Source of the DNA: Caulobacter sp. BP25
GTDB taxonomy: Bacteria; Pseudomonadota; Alphaproteobacteria; Caulobacterales; Caulobacteraceae
Assembly (NCBI RefSeq): GCF_002737755.1
Contig: NZ_PEGH01000019.1
Coordinates: forward strand, 124,001 to 188,000
DNA: 64,000 nt
Direction: 5' to 3'
The position numbers were made by a program, and so were the translations under genes. The first letter of the stretch is position 1, and each line of letters begins with the position of its first letter. Positions 25,332 through 35,074 of the stretch are shown here, piece after piece. The notes below the pieces were generated by a model. That model was not told where the DNA came from. It saw only the letters and a list, made by a program, of their open reading frames with translations, and did no database searches.

Positions 25332-25636
25332 CGCTCCCCTCCCCACGCCCGTTCAGCGACGGACCGCTATTGCATATCTTTGCAAGAATTTGCAGCGACA
25401 GCGCAGCCCTGTCAATCCGCTCAATCCGAGCCCTTTGCAGCCACTTTCAACTCATTACATCCTCCAAAGGTGGGACGAAGAAGCCACATCGGACCTAATA
25501 GAGGCGCCTCAAAGCGCACCGCCCTCGCCGGTTTGCAATTTTTTGGGTTGATTACATCCGATTAATTTGCAGTAATTTTCACCAACGGCCCGTCGCACCA
25601 TCCAAAGCGCAGAGCCGGACAGGGAGGGTGAGACTC
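25332..25636. promoter_or_regulatory. Divergent amylase-malA control region
   Basis: AT-rich spacer between the amylase and malA starts. It contains TTGCATATCTTTGCAA (25370-25385, an inverted TTGCA-N6-TGCAA) followed at once by GAATTTGCAG, then TTTGCAG at about 25434-25440, GTTTGCAATTT at about 25531-25541 and ATTTGCAGTAA at about 25565-25575. These match the half-sites upstream of malI and malY, supporting one regulator for both control regions. An AGGGAGGGTG ribosome-binding site ends 7 bp before malA. Confidence 0.5.
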
Positions 25637-28354
25637 ATGAGCACTGCAATTTCGCGCCGCCGCGCCGGGTTGATGACCGGAGGCGCCACGGGCCTGGCGC
25701 TGACCTTCGCCCTGGCCGGCTCGGCCCAGGCGCAAACCGCGCCCGAACCGCAAGACACCCAGGTCGAGGAAGTCGTCGTCACCGGCATCCGTCGCGGCAT
25801 CGAAGGCGCCATTTCGCTGAAGAAGACCTCGACCTCGATCGTCGAAGCCGTCTCGGCCGAGGACATCGGCAAGCTGCCGGACGTGTCGATCGCCGAGTCG
25901 ATCGCGCGCCTTCCTGGCTTGACGGCACAGCGCCTGGACGGCCGTGGGCAGGTCATCTCGATCCGAGGCCTGGCGCCGGACTTCACTACCGCCTTGCTGA
26001 ACGGCCGCGAACAGGTCTCGACCGGCGACAACCGGGGCGTCGAGTTCGACCAGTATCCCTCGGAACTGCTGAGCGCGGTGGTGGTCTACAAGACCCCGGA
26101 TGCTGGTCTGATCGGCCAGGGCCTGGCCGGCACCGCCGACATGCGCACCGTCCGTCCGCTGGCGTTCGGCAAGCGCGCCCTGGCCGTCGGCGCTCGCTAT
26201 GAGTGGAACGACATCGGCGCCCTGAACGCCGGCACCAAGTCGCACGGCAACCGCTTCAGCGTCTCGTACATCGACCAGTTCATGGACGGTAAGCTGGGCC
26301 TGGCCCTGGGCTACGCCCACATGGAGTCGCCCTATCAGGCCGAGCGCTGGAACGCCTGGGGCTATCCCACCTCGAACGGCGCGCTGGTGATCGGCGGCGC
26401 CAAGCCCTACGTCCAATCCAGCATGCTCAAGCGCGACGGCTTCATGGGCGTGGTCGAATATGCTCCGACCGACCGCTTCACCTCGTCGCTGGACGTCTTC
26501 TATTCCGAGTTCAACAACCACCAGATCCAGCGCGGCGTCGAGCTGCCGCTGCTGTGGGGCGGGGTGCCGCTGACCAACGCCAAGGTCGACAACGGCCTGG
26601 TGGTCGCCGGGACCTATAACGGCGTCAAGGGCGTGATCCGCAACGACGGCAACGACCGCGACGCCACGATCAAGTCGCTGGGCTGGAACAACAAGCTGGA
26701 GCTGGGCGAGGCCTGGACCCTGACCAGCGACCTGTCCTGGTCCAAGGTCGAGCGCACCGACCAGATCATCGAATCCTACTCCGGCACCGGCCGTTCGGGC
26801 GTCGGCGCGACCGACAACATGTCGTTCACGATGAACGGCGACGGCGTGGCGATCTTCACCTCGACCCTGAACTACGGCGACGCCAGCCAGATCAAGCTGA
26901 CCAGCCCGCAAGGCTGGGGCGGCGACATCATCAGCGGCGGCCAGGACGGCTATTTCAACCAGCCCACCGTGACCGACGAGCTGAAGGCCGCGCGCTTCTC
27001 GGCCAGCCGCGCGCTGGACGGCGGCCTGTCCAGCCTCGAGGCCGGCTTCAACTACAGCGAACGCTCCAAGGGCCTGGTGAACGACGAGTGGTTCCTGCGG
27101 GTGAAGGGCTCGCCGGCCAGCGTCGCCATCCCCGCCTCGGCCATCGTCGGCTCAACCTCGCTGGCGTTCATCGGCCTGGGGAACATGGTCAGCTACGATC
27201 CGTTCGCCCTGATCGCCTCGGGCGCCTATGACCTGGTGCGCAACCCCAACGCCGACGTGCTGGTCAAGAGCTGGGACGTCGAGGAGAAGGTCGCGATCGG
27301 CTATCTGAAGGCCAATATCGACGCCGAGCTCGGCGGCGTGCCGATGAGCGGCAATTTCGGCTTCCAGATGGTCCACACCGACCAGAGCTCGACCGCCCTG
27401 GGCGCCAGCGGCACGGGAACGGGCGTGACCCGCACCACCCTCAGCGGCGGCAAGAGCTATCTCGACTTCCTGCCCAGCGTGAACCTGCGGTTCCAGTTCG
27501 CGGGCGAGCAGAGCCTGCGCTTCGCCGTCGCCCGCACCCTGGCCCGTCCCCGCATGGACCAGATGCGCGCCAGCAAGACCTTCAGCTACGACCCCAACAA
27601 GGCCGGATCGACCAACATCAACTTCTCGCCCTGGAGCGGCAGCGGCGGCAATCCGGAGCTAGAGCCCTGGCGCGCCGACTCCTATGACGTCTCCTACGAG
27701 AAGTACTTCGGCCGTCAGGCCTATGTCTCGCTGGCGGCGTTCTACAAGGACCTGAAGACCTACGTGTACGACCAGACGGTCGTGTTCGACTTCACCGGCT
27801 TCCCGACCGGCGGCAATCCCGAGCCGGCCATCCGCCAGGGCCTGGTGACGACGCCCCAGAACGGCAAGGGCGGCGCGGTCAAGGGCGTGGAGTTCGCGCT
27901 CTCCATGCCGGGCGCGCTGCTGACCCCGCTGCTGGACGGCTTTGGCGCCACCTTCAGCGCCTCGTACACCGACAGCTCGATCCAGCCCAACCCCAGCGAC
28001 GACAGCCAGCCGATCCCGGGCCTGTCCAAGACGGTGGCCAACCTGACGGTCTATTATGAGAAGAACGGCTTCTCGTTCCGGATCAGCGACCGCTATCGCT
28101 CCAAGTTCCTGGGCGAGGTCTCGGGCTTTGGCAACGGCCGCAACTACCGGATGGTCAAGGGCGAGTCCGTGGTCGACAGCCAGATCGGCTACACCTTCAA
28201 CGACGGCCCGATGGAAGGCCTGTCGGTGCTGGCCCAGGTCAACAACCTGACCGACGAGCCGTTCACCACCTACCAGAACAACGACCCGCGCCAGGTGATC
28301 GACTACCAGCGCTATGGCCGCACCTACCTGATCGGCCTGAACTACAAGTTCTAG
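25637..28354 (+). CDS. malA: TonB-dependent maltodextrin receptor
   Basis: Encodes 905 aa from ATG 25637; a GTG at 25628 overlaps the ribosome-binding site. A signal peptide ends AQAQT. The N-terminal TonB box region reads VEEVVVTGIRRG, followed by the plug domain (LPDVSIAESIARLPGL, RGLAPDFTTALLNGR) and a 22-strand barrel ending in GLNYKF with the terminal aromatic residue needed for outer-membrane insertion. Given its place in the mal locus it imports maltodextrins across the outer membrane, energised by TonB. Followed by a strong terminator. Confidence 0.93.
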   Translation: MSTAISRRRAGLMTGGATGLALTFALAGSAQAQTAPEPQDTQVEEVVVTGIRRGIEGAISLKKTSTSIVEAVSAEDIGKLPDVSIAESIARLPGLTAQRLDGRGQVISIRGLAPDFTTALLNGREQVSTGDNRGVEFDQYPSELLSAVVVYKTPDAGLIGQGLAGTADMRTVRPLAFGKRALAVGARYEWNDIGALNAGTKSHGNRFSVSYIDQFMDGKLGLALGYAHMESPYQAERWNAWGYPTSNGALVIGGAKPYVQSSMLKRDGFMGVVEYAPTDRFTSSLDVFYSEFNNHQIQRGVELPLLWGGVPLTNAKVDNGLVVAGTYNGVKGVIRNDGNDRDATIKSLGWNNKLELGEAWTLTSDLSWSKVERTDQIIESYSGTGRSGVGATDNMSFTMNGDGVAIFTSTLNYGDASQIKLTSPQGWGGDIISGGQDGYFNQPTVTDELKAARFSASRALDGGLSSLEAGFNYSERSKGLVNDEWFLRVKGSPASVAIPASAIVGSTSLAFIGLGNMVSYDPFALIASGAYDLVRNPNADVLVKSWDVEEKVAIGYLKANIDAELGGVPMSGNFGFQMVHTDQSSTALGASGTGTGVTRTTLSGGKSYLDFLPSVNLRFQFAGEQSLRFAVARTLARPRMDQMRASKTFSYDPNKAGSTNINFSPWSGSGGNPELEPWRADSYDVSYEKYFGRQAYVSLAAFYKDLKTYVYDQTVVFDFTGFPTGGNPEPAIRQGLVTTPQNGKGGAVKGVEFALSMPGALLTPLLDGFGATFSASYTDSSIQPNPSDDSQPIPGLSKTVANLTVYYEKNGFSFRISDRYRSKFLGEVSGFGNGRNYRMVKGESVVDSQIGYTFNDGPMEGLSVLAQVNNLTDEPFTTYQNNDPRQVIDYQRYGRTYLIGLNYKF

Positions 28355-28382
28355 ACCTGCCCCTCCTTCCCCAAGCCTTGAG

Positions 28383-28417
28383 CCCTCGCCGGACCTGCCC
28401 GGCGAGGGTTTTCTTTT
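28383..28417 (+). terminator. Intrinsic terminator of malA
   Basis: CCCTCGCCGG (28383-28392) pairs perfectly with CCGGCGAGGG (28399-28408) across a 6-base loop, followed by TTTTCTTTTT. A classic rho-independent terminator 28 bp after the malA stop. Confidence 0.93.
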
Positions 28418-28424
28418 TGGTGGC

Positions 28425-28748
28425 CTACAGCGTCTCGGCCCGCTCGGCGGCTCGGCGCTTCACCACACTGAACACCAGGGGCAGCAGCTCCCAGCTGAAG
28501 GCGCCGACCGCGAAGCCGAACAGATAGGGCTCGCGCACGGCCGGCCACGGAATGACCGGCAGGGCCGCCTTGACCAGAAAGGCCGCGACGATGACCGCCG
28601 CCCCGGTGGCGCAGGCCAGGCGGATCGTCAGGTGGCGCGGGGTCGCGCGCTCGGCCACGTCCAGCGCGCCGATCTGCACCAGGCCGTAGACGGCCACGCC
28701 GCCCAACGCGCCCACGACCGCGCGCAGGCGATCGGCATCGATGTCCAT
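28425..28748 (-). CDS. Small membrane protein, unknown (holin-like topology)
   Basis: Encodes 107 aa from ATG 28748, with GGAGG 5 bp upstream. About three hydrophobic segments (residues 11-31, 44-66 and 75-95) and a charged tail (VVKRRAAERAE). The size and topology resemble small holin-type or membrane-anchoring proteins, but no lysin or phage gene is adjacent and no family motif was recognised. Its end faces malA across the shared terminator. Confidence 0.6.
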   Translation of the reverse strand: MDIDADRLRAVVGALGGVAVYGLVQIGALDVAERATPRHLTIRLACATGAAVIVAAFLVKAALPVIPWPAVREPYLFGFAVGAFSWELLPLVFSVVKRRAAERAETL

Positions 28749-29022
28749 CGAGGCCTCCTCCAGCCTGGGATCTTGGGGTGATGGCTCAGGGAGCGCGCTG
28801 CGGCCGCGGCCAAAACACTCCCGCCATTAACGATTTTGCCGATTGGCGAGGCGGGAGTCGGGGTGGGGCGCAGGGGTGTGCGTCCGACTTTGACGTTACC
28901 TCTCGCGAAGATTTTCTCGGGAGCTGGGCGCGCGGCGCCCCCCACTTTGACTCAAACTGACGTCACTGCGAGCCTTAGACCTCGCCTTATAGTGATCGAG
29001 CTCAACTGAGGAGAGGCATCGC
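28749..29022. other. Intergenic region between divergent small genes
   Basis: A 274-bp spacer. The only clear signals are the ribosome-binding sites of the flanking genes (GGAGG for the - strand gene and GAGGAGAGG at about 29010-29018 for the + strand gene). No RNA gene or repeat was recognised. Confidence 0.4.
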
Positions 29023-29472
29023 GTGTTCGAAACTCAAGATCAGGAATATTCGGACGAGGAGCGCCGTCAGTGGAGAGCGAACGAGCGACACGGTAAGATC
29101 CTCGCCCATCGCTTCTCTAGCTTGGTCCTGCACGGCTACCGTCCCGTCGTTCACTGCGAGCTTGATTGTTTCGATTTCGAGCACCCGCACAAGCAAGCGA
29201 TCCAAGTCCAGCTATGGGCCGACGGGAAACTTGTAGACCGTTACCCTAGTAGCGTGAGAGACGGTTACAGGACGATCATAAACCCCAGTGACCAACAGCT
29301 GTTCAGCCGGTTTCTAGAATCCGTGCCGAAGCCGACGGAACTTCAAAAATTGATGGCAACGCCGATGAGTGAGTTGTTAATGACGGCGTTAGCTTGGATT
29401 CTAATGCTCACACTGCTCAGCATCACCTGGGCCATTACTAAGACCCTCTGGCATTTCTTGACCGGACCGTAG
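29023..29472 (+). CDS. Hypothetical tail-anchored membrane protein
   Basis: Encodes 149 aa from GTG 29023, supported by GAGGAGAGG upstream. The first 110 residues are soluble and charged, with an acidic start (QDQEYSDEERRQW) and a strand pair including YRPVVHCELDCFDFEH. A single hydrophobic helix near the end (LLMTALAWILMLTLLSITWA) anchors it with a very short tail. Base composition is visibly less GC-rich than the flanking genes, suggesting recent acquisition. No homologue was recognised. Confidence 0.6.
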   Translation: MFETQDQEYSDEERRQWRANERHGKILAHRFSSLVLHGYRPVVHCELDCFDFEHPHKQAIQVQLWADGKLVDRYPSSVRDGYRTIINPSDQQLFSRFLESVPKPTELQKLMATPMSELLMTALAWILMLTLLSITWAITKTLWHFLTGP

Positions 29473-29597
29473 CCCCACCTCGTGAGCCTCTCTCGTGATC
29501 GATAGGTTAGATGACAGGACGACCGAGCTTGGCGGCATCTTTGCCATGAACGTCCATTTCTATGATTTTCGAGGAATTCGTACCTTGTTCAAAATTT

Positions 29598-29673
29598 TGG
29601 TAGGCCCGGAGGGACTCGAACCCCCAACCAGACCGTTATGAGCGGTCGGCTCTAACCATTGAGCTACAGGCCC
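29598..29673 (-). tRNA. tRNA with CAT anticodon, probably tRNA-Ile2
   Basis: On the - strand a full cloverleaf folds: acceptor GGGCCTG with CGGGCCT (a G-T pair at 1-72), D arm TAGCTCAATGGTTAGAGC, anticodon stem GACCG/CGGTC with loop CTCATAA, T arm with GGTTCGAGTCC, and encoded CCA at 29598-29600. CAT could be Met or the lysidine-modified Ile2 species. The short D loop AATGGTTAG resembles E. coli tRNA-Ile2, so I favour Ile2 (reading AUA after TilS modification). Confidence 0.93.
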
Positions 29674-29822
29674 GCGCGGAGTCGCTTCGAAGCGCACGCG
29701 AGCCGGCGGATTAGCACGGGCCGAACGCGGCTTAAAGCTCCGGTTCAGGTTGAGGCTGTCATGAGGGGAACCATAGCTGTTCAGCCACGCTTCGCCTGCG
29801 CCGGACAGATCTGGAGAAAACG

Positions 29823-30608
29823 ATGACCAACACCGCCCGCCGCTCCGCCCAAGGCCCCGCCCAAGGCCCCGCTCGCCGGATGGCCGCCTTCGCCGCCCCC
29901 GTCCTGCTGGGCGGCGCCCTGCTGATGGGCGCGGCCGCGCCGGCCTTGGCGCAGACCAGCGCCGAGGCCGCGTTCAAGGCTACGACCTTCAACCTGTCGG
30001 CCTTCGGCGAGACCCTCGTCGCGCCCGACATGGCCACCATCACGCTTGGCGTGCAGACGGAAGGCGCGACCGCCGGCGAGGCCCTGAAGGCCAATGGCGC
30101 GCGGATGAACCAGGCCCTGGCGGCGCTGAAGAAGGCCGGGATCGCCGAGCGCGATATCCAGACCTCAAACCTGAACCTGAGCGCCCAATACGCCTATGAG
30201 CAGAACCAGCCGCCCAAGCTGACCGGCTATCAGGCCTCGAACCAGGTGACGATCACCGTGCGCGATCTGGCCAAGCTGGGCGCGACCGTGGACGCCGCCG
30301 TCGGGGCGGGCGCCAACACCGTGAACGGGATCAGCTTTGGCCTGTCGAACCCGCAAGTCGCCGAGGACGCCGCGCGGCTGGAGGCGGTGAAGGCCCTGCA
30401 GGCCAAGGCCGAGCTCTATGGCCGGGCCACCGGCTACAAGGCCGTGCGCCTGATCAATCTCAGCGAAGGCGGCGGCTATGCGCCCCCCTCCCCGCCAATG
30501 CCGGTGTTCGCCATGGCCAAGCGCGAGATGGCCGACTCGACCAGCATCTCGGCCGGTGAACTGAAGGTGCGGGTGGACGTCAGCGCGGTCTACGAGGCGG
30601 CGCGGTAG
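29823..30608 (+). CDS. Periplasmic SIMPL (DUF541) domain protein
   Basis: Encodes 261 aa from ATG 29823, preceded by GGAGAAAACG. The N-terminus has a tandem duplication (AQGPAQGP), then a signal with hydrophobic core and cleavage near PALAQT. The SIMPL domain is evident: LSAFGETLVAPDMATITLGV, KKAGIAERDIQTSNLNL, YQASNQVTITVRDL and the C-terminal AVSAVYE-like DVSAVYEAAR. Members are periplasmic proteins, often linked to oxidative-stress tolerance, with unclear biochemistry. Monocistronic. Confidence 0.9.
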   Translation: MTNTARRSAQGPAQGPARRMAAFAAPVLLGGALLMGAAAPALAQTSAEAAFKATTFNLSAFGETLVAPDMATITLGVQTEGATAGEALKANGARMNQALAALKKAGIAERDIQTSNLNLSAQYAYEQNQPPKLTGYQASNQVTITVRDLAKLGATVDAAVGAGANTVNGISFGLSNPQVAEDAARLEAVKALQAKAELYGRATGYKAVRLINLSEGGGYAPPSPPMPVFAMAKREMADSTSISAGELKVRVDVSAVYEAAR

Positions 30609-30643
30609 GAACGACGAGGCCGCCGCCCCTCGTGGGGCGGCGG

Positions 30644-31102
30644 TTAGAACCCGGCCTTCTTGAACGCGTGCTCCGCCCGTTCCTTGATCTCAAGGCCCGG
30701 CAGGGCGCGTTCGCCCTCCATGACCGCGACATAGGTCAGGCCGAGCGCGGGCTTGCCCTCGCCGGTCGGCATGGGGCCGACGGCCCAGCCGACGGTATTG
30801 TTTCCCGTGGTCGGGCAGCTGGTGAAGCGCGCGGGCTTGCCCAGCCCCGCCTTCAGCACGGCCTCGGCGGTGGTCGTCTCGCCCTGGCAGGTGGGCAGGT
30901 TGCGCGAACAGGTGATGTAGCCGCCGCCGCGCCAGACCATACGCCCCTGGGCGTCGGCCAGGATCACGCAGGTCGAGGGCGAGCCGATCGACTTGCCGAT
31001 CGCCTGGGCCAGGACGTCTTCGTTGATGTCGGCGGGCAGCTTGGGCGAGCAGGCCGAAAGGCCCGCAGCGGCGATCGCGACCAGGGCCAGGCGACGAGCC
31101 AT
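30644..31102 (-). CDS. Predicted lipoprotein, unknown function
   Basis: Encodes 152 aa. The signal ends with lipobox LSAC (about residues 15-18), so it should be lipid-anchored. The mature part has four further cysteines (STCVILAD, YITCSRNLPTC, TSCPTTG), probably disulfides. It starts three bases after the stop of panD on the same strand, suggesting co-transcription, although no functional link to pantothenate synthesis is apparent. No family was recognised. Confidence 0.75.
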   Translation of the reverse strand: MARRLALVAIAAAGLSACSPKLPADINEDVLAQAIGKSIGSPSTCVILADAQGRMVWRGGGYITCSRNLPTCQGETTTAEAVLKAGLGKPARFTSCPTTGNNTVGWAVGPMPTGEGKPALGLTYVAVMEGERALPGLEIKERAEHAFKKAGF

Positions 31103-31105
31103 GCG

Positions 31106-31462
31106 TCAGGCCGCCTTCTTGATCAGATTGCCTTCGTCCAGCAGCACGACGGTCGGGGCGTAGTTACGCGCCTCCTCGGCCGGCATCTGGCAATAGGTGA
31201 CGACGATGACGAGGTCGTTCTTCTGCACCAGGCGCGCGGCCGCGCCGTTGACGCCGATGACCTTCGACCCGCGCGGGGCCTCGATGGCGTAGGTGGTGAA
31301 GCGCGCGCCATTGGTGATGTTCAACACGTCGACCTGCTCGTTGGGCAGGATGCCCGAGGCGTCCAACAGATCACGGTCGATGGCGATCGAGCCTTCGTAA
31401 TCCAGGTCGGCCTGGGTCACCGTGGCGCGGTGCAGCTTGGCCTTCAGCATGGTCAGAAGCAT
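31106..31462 (-). CDS. panD: Aspartate 1-decarboxylase
   Basis: Encodes 118 aa from ATG 31462. This start puts the self-cleaving Gly-Ser (DYEGSIAID) at residues 24-25, as in E. coli PanD, and gives the [13 protein letters not shown]-terminus of the family. The Ser becomes the pyruvoyl group that decarboxylates L-aspartate to beta-alanine for pantothenate and CoA. NGAAARLV and the YCQMPAEEA segment complete the fold. Transcribed with the downstream lipoprotein gene. Confidence 0.94.
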
Positions 31463-31607
31463 GGCGGGGAAGACTATCCCTTTGATTGGAATGAGATCTT
31501 GAAAGGCCGCCACACACAAAGGCCCGCGGATCGACTTCCGCATATAGCCATGAAGCGCGCGCCGTTCAATCGCGCCGCAACTTGACGTAGCGGCACGCGC
31601 GACGCGT

Positions 31608-33398
31608 TCAGAGCTTGTAGCCGCCGGCCTCGATCTTGGCGAAGACGGCCTTGGTGATCTTCACATAGCCCTTGTTCGGATCGCGGAAGTACAGCGGGTC
31701 CTTGGTCCGGGTGGGGTCGAAGCCGTCGCCGACCAAGTCGACCTTGCGGTACTTGAAGGTGCCGGTCGTCTCGATCGCCTGCTGCAGGCGCAGGAAGACC
31801 GGCCGCGCATAGCTGGGCAGGTGCTCGTCCACGTGCTTGGCGAAAGCGGCGAGGTCGAATTCCGGATCGGTGACCAGGGCCGCCATGCCCGCCTTGCCGT
31901 CCAGCTCGCCGACCTTGACGCCATAGACATTGACCTCGAGCACGTGCTCGACGGCGGCCAGGCGCTCGGCCACCTCGCTGGTGGCGACGTTCTCGCCCTT
32001 CCAGCGGAAGGTGTCGCCGATGCGGTCGACGAAATAGATGTAGCCATCGCTGTCGACCCGCATCAGGTCGCCGGTGCGGAACCAGGCGTCGCCCTTCTGG
32101 AAGACGTCGTGCAGCACCTTCTTCTCGGTGGCGGCCTTGTCGGCGTAGCCGACGTAGTTCGAGCGGGCGTCGCTGCCGATCTGACCGATGCACTCGCCGA
32201 CCTCGCCCGGCGCGCACTCGATGCAGCTGCCGTCAAGGCTGCGTATGGGGGTCTCGGTCTCGACGTCGAACTTGACGATCCGGATGTTGAACTTGCCGCG
32301 CAGATAGCCCGGCACCCGGCCGATCGCCCCTCGCCGGCCGTCGAAGTTGAACAGCGAAACATTGCCTTCGGTCGCGCCATAGAACTCCAGCACCTCGCCG
32401 ACCTTGAAGCGGTCCAGCATGTCGTCCCAGACGTCCGGGCGCAGGCCGTTGCCGAAGATCAGGCGCAGCTTGTGGGCCCGCTCCAGCTCGTGCTCAGGCT
32501 GGTTGGCCAAATAGCGGCACAGCTCGCCGATATAGACGAACATCGTGCAGTTCTCGGAGACGATGTCGGGCCAGAATTGGGTGGCCGAGAACTTCTTGCG
32601 CAGCACGATCGCGCCGCCGTTCAGCAAGCCCGCGCCCAGGGCGCAGAGCCCGCCGGTGGCGTGATAGAGCGGCAGGGTGACATAGATGCGGTCGGTCTCC
32701 TTGGAGCCCGTCGAACCGGCGAAGCCGCGCATGTAGAGCTGGGCGCGCATGTGGGTGATGCGCGCGGCCTTGGGCATGCCCGTGGTGCCGCTGGTGAAGA
32801 TGTAGAGCGCGGTGTCCCTGGCGGTGAGGCCTTCACGCGCGGTGACGCGGTCGGGGCGTAGCTGGCTGCAGCTCTTCAGCGCCTTGACCAGATCGCGCTG
32901 CTCGCCGTGGACGGGGCCCAGGACCCACTGCTGCATGTGGCGGTCAAGCCTGTCCTTCACGTCCTCGAAACAGGGCGAGGTCTCAGGATCGACGATGCAG
33001 TGCAGAGCCTGGGAGATGTTCAGGCAGTGCGCCAGGGCCGCGCCAGTCAGCTGATTGTTGATCAGGGCCGTGGCGACCCCGACCTTGGACAGGCCGTACC
33101 AGACCGCGAAGTATTCCAGGCGGTTGGGCATGAACAGGGCGACGGTCTGGCCCCGCGTGAGCCCCTGCCCCTTGGCCCAGTGGGCGTAGCGGTTGGCCAT
33201 GCCGTCCAGCTCGGCATAGGTGACCGTCTTGCCTTCGAAGGTCATGGCCGGGCGGTCGCGCCACTTGTCGACGGCCGCCTCGATATCGTCACAGATCAGA
33301 TTGGCGCTGTCGGGAGCAATGGACTTCACGCGCTTGAGCGTCCGGGTCAAACCCTTGAGGAACTTGACCTCGCGACGGATCTTCTGGCGCAAACGCAT
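31608..33398 (-). CDS. Long/very-long-chain acyl-CoA synthetase (FATP-like)
   Basis: Encodes 596 aa from ATG 33398, with AGGGAG 6 bp upstream. The adenylate-forming domain shows [14 protein letters not shown] (phosphate-binding loop), [17 protein letters not shown] and the C-terminal lid with FKYRKVDLV. The arrangement and the extra N-terminal helix resemble bacterial homologues of eukaryotic fatty-acid transport proteins (SLC27). It would activate long-chain fatty acids to acyl-CoA at the inner membrane. Stands alone by spacing. Confidence 0.9.
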
Positions 33399-33582
33399 TC
33401 GGCTCTCCCTTATGAAACACAATTGGAGAGCGCCGCGCGGGCGGTCAAGCGGCCGTTCGCCGCACCGCAAACCTATCGTCGTTCTAGGAAAGCGCGAAGC
33501 CGAACGGGCGCGCCAGCCGCGCTCGCGGGGGTATCCGTAGACCAGGACGCGGGCGCCGAGGCGCCCGCCGCCCCGCCTGGGC

Positions 33583-34962
33583 CTAGCCCGCCGCCAACCG
33601 CCGCTGATCGTCGCGCGCGGACTTCAGCTTTTCCGCCACCAGGAAGGCCAGTTCCAGCGCCTGCTCGCCGTTCAGGCGCGGGTCGCAGTGGGTGTGATAG
33701 CGGTCGCCGAGATCGGTTTCCGACACGGCGCGGGCGCCGCCGAGGCACTCGGTGACGTTCTGGCCAGTCATCTCCAGATGGACGCCGCCGGGGTGCACGC
33801 CCTCGGCCTGGGCGATCTCCACGAAGCTCTTCACTTCGCCGAGGATCCGATCGAACGGACGGGTCTTGTAGCCGGTCGAGGCCTTCAGCGTGTTGCCGTG
33901 CATCGGGTCCGTAGCCCAGACCACCGAACGGCCGGCGCTCTTGGTCGCCCGCATCAGGCGCGGCAGGCGGTCGGCGATCTTGTCCGAGCCGAAGCGGCCG
34001 TACAGCGTCAGACGCCCCGGCTCGTTGTTCGGATTCAGGACGTCGATCAGCCGCAGCAGGTCGTCGCCTTCCATGGTCGGGCCGCACTTCAGGCCGATCG
34101 GGTTCTTCACGCCGCGCATGAACTCGATGTGGGCGCCGTCCAGCTGGCGGGTGCGCTCGCCGATCCACAGCAGGTGGGCGCTGGTGTCGTACCAGTCGCC
34201 CGAGGTGCTATCGACGCGGGTCATGGCTTCCTCGAAGCCCAGCAGCAGGGCCTCGTGGCTGGTGAAGAACTCGACGCGGCGCAAATCAGGCTGGGTGTCG
34301 GGCGTGACGCCGACGGCCGACATGAAGGTCAGGGCCTCGGAGATTTTCTCCGACAGCTCGCGATAGCGCGCGCCCTGCGGGCTGTCGCCGACGAAGCCCA
34401 GGGTCCAGCGGTGGATGTTGTAGAGGTCGGCATAGCCGCCGCTGGCGAAGGCGCGCAGCAGGTTCAGCGTCGCGGCCGACTGGCCATAGGCCTTCAGCAG
34501 GCGGTCCGGATCGGGAACCCGCTCGGCCTCGTTGAAGTCCATGCCGTTGATGATGTCGCCGCGATACGACGGCAGGGTGATGTCGCCCTGGACCTCGATC
34601 GGCTCCGACCGGGGCTTGGCGAATTGGCCGGCGATGCGCCCCACCTTCACCACCGGCTTGCCGCCAGCGAAGGTCAGCACCACCGCCATCTGCAGGATCA
34701 GGCGGAAGGTGTCGCGGATGTTGTCCGCGTGGAATTCCTTGAAGCTCTCGGCGCAGTCGCCGCCCTGCAGCAGGAAGGCGCGGCCTTCGGCGACATCGCC
34801 CAGCAGGCTCTTCAGCCGACGCGCCTCGCCGGCGAAGACCAGCGGCGGCATCTGGCGAAGCGTCTGCTCGACCCGCTCGACAGCGCCCGCGTCCGGATAG
34901 TCGGCGGGGATGTGCTTGGCGGGTTTGGCTCTCCAGGCGGCGGGGGTCCAGCGGGCGGTCAT
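33583..34962 (-). CDS. aroG: Class II (plant-type) DAHP synthase
   Basis: Encodes 459 aa. It condenses phosphoenolpyruvate and erythrose 4-phosphate in the first step of the shikimate pathway. The class II family is clear from [56 protein letters not shown] and [16 protein letters not shown]. The metal-binding Cys is in GGDCAES and a metal His in [11 protein letters not shown]. No other aro genes adjoin. The symbol is by function, since aroF/aroG usage varies. Confidence 0.93.
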   Translation of the reverse strand: MTARWTPAAWRAKPAKHIPADYPDAGAVERVEQTLRQMPPLVFAGEARRLKSLLGDVAEGRAFLLQGGDCAESFKEFHADNIRDTFRLILQMAVVLTFAGGKPVVKVGRIAGQFAKPRSEPIEVQGDITLPSYRGDIINGMDFNEAERVPDPDRLLKAYGQSAATLNLLRAFASGGYADLYNIHRWTLGFVGDSPQGARYRELSEKISEALTFMSAVGVTPDTQPDLRRVEFFTSHEALLLGFEEAMTRVDSTSGDWYDTSAHLLWIGERTRQLDGAHIEFMRGVKNPIGLKCGPTMEGDDLLRLIDVLNPNNEPGRLTLYGRFGSDKIADRLPRLMRATKSAGRSVVWATDPMHGNTLKASTGYKTRPFDRILGEVKSFVEIAQAEGVHPGGVHLEMTGQNVTECLGGARAVSETDLGDRYHTHCDPRLNGEQALELAFLVAEKLKSARDDQRRLAAG

Positions 34963-35074
34963 GACAGGCTCGATAACAACAAGGGGCGGCGTAGATACCG
35001 CGAATAGAACCGAAAGGCAAAATCATGCGGTGAAGCCGCGTCGATCCGCCAAAGCGAGAAAGTTCGTTGTCGCG

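Noticed and set aside
28425..28748. Phage holin
   Set aside because: Only topology suggests it; there is no lysin or phage context, so it was left as an unknown membrane protein.
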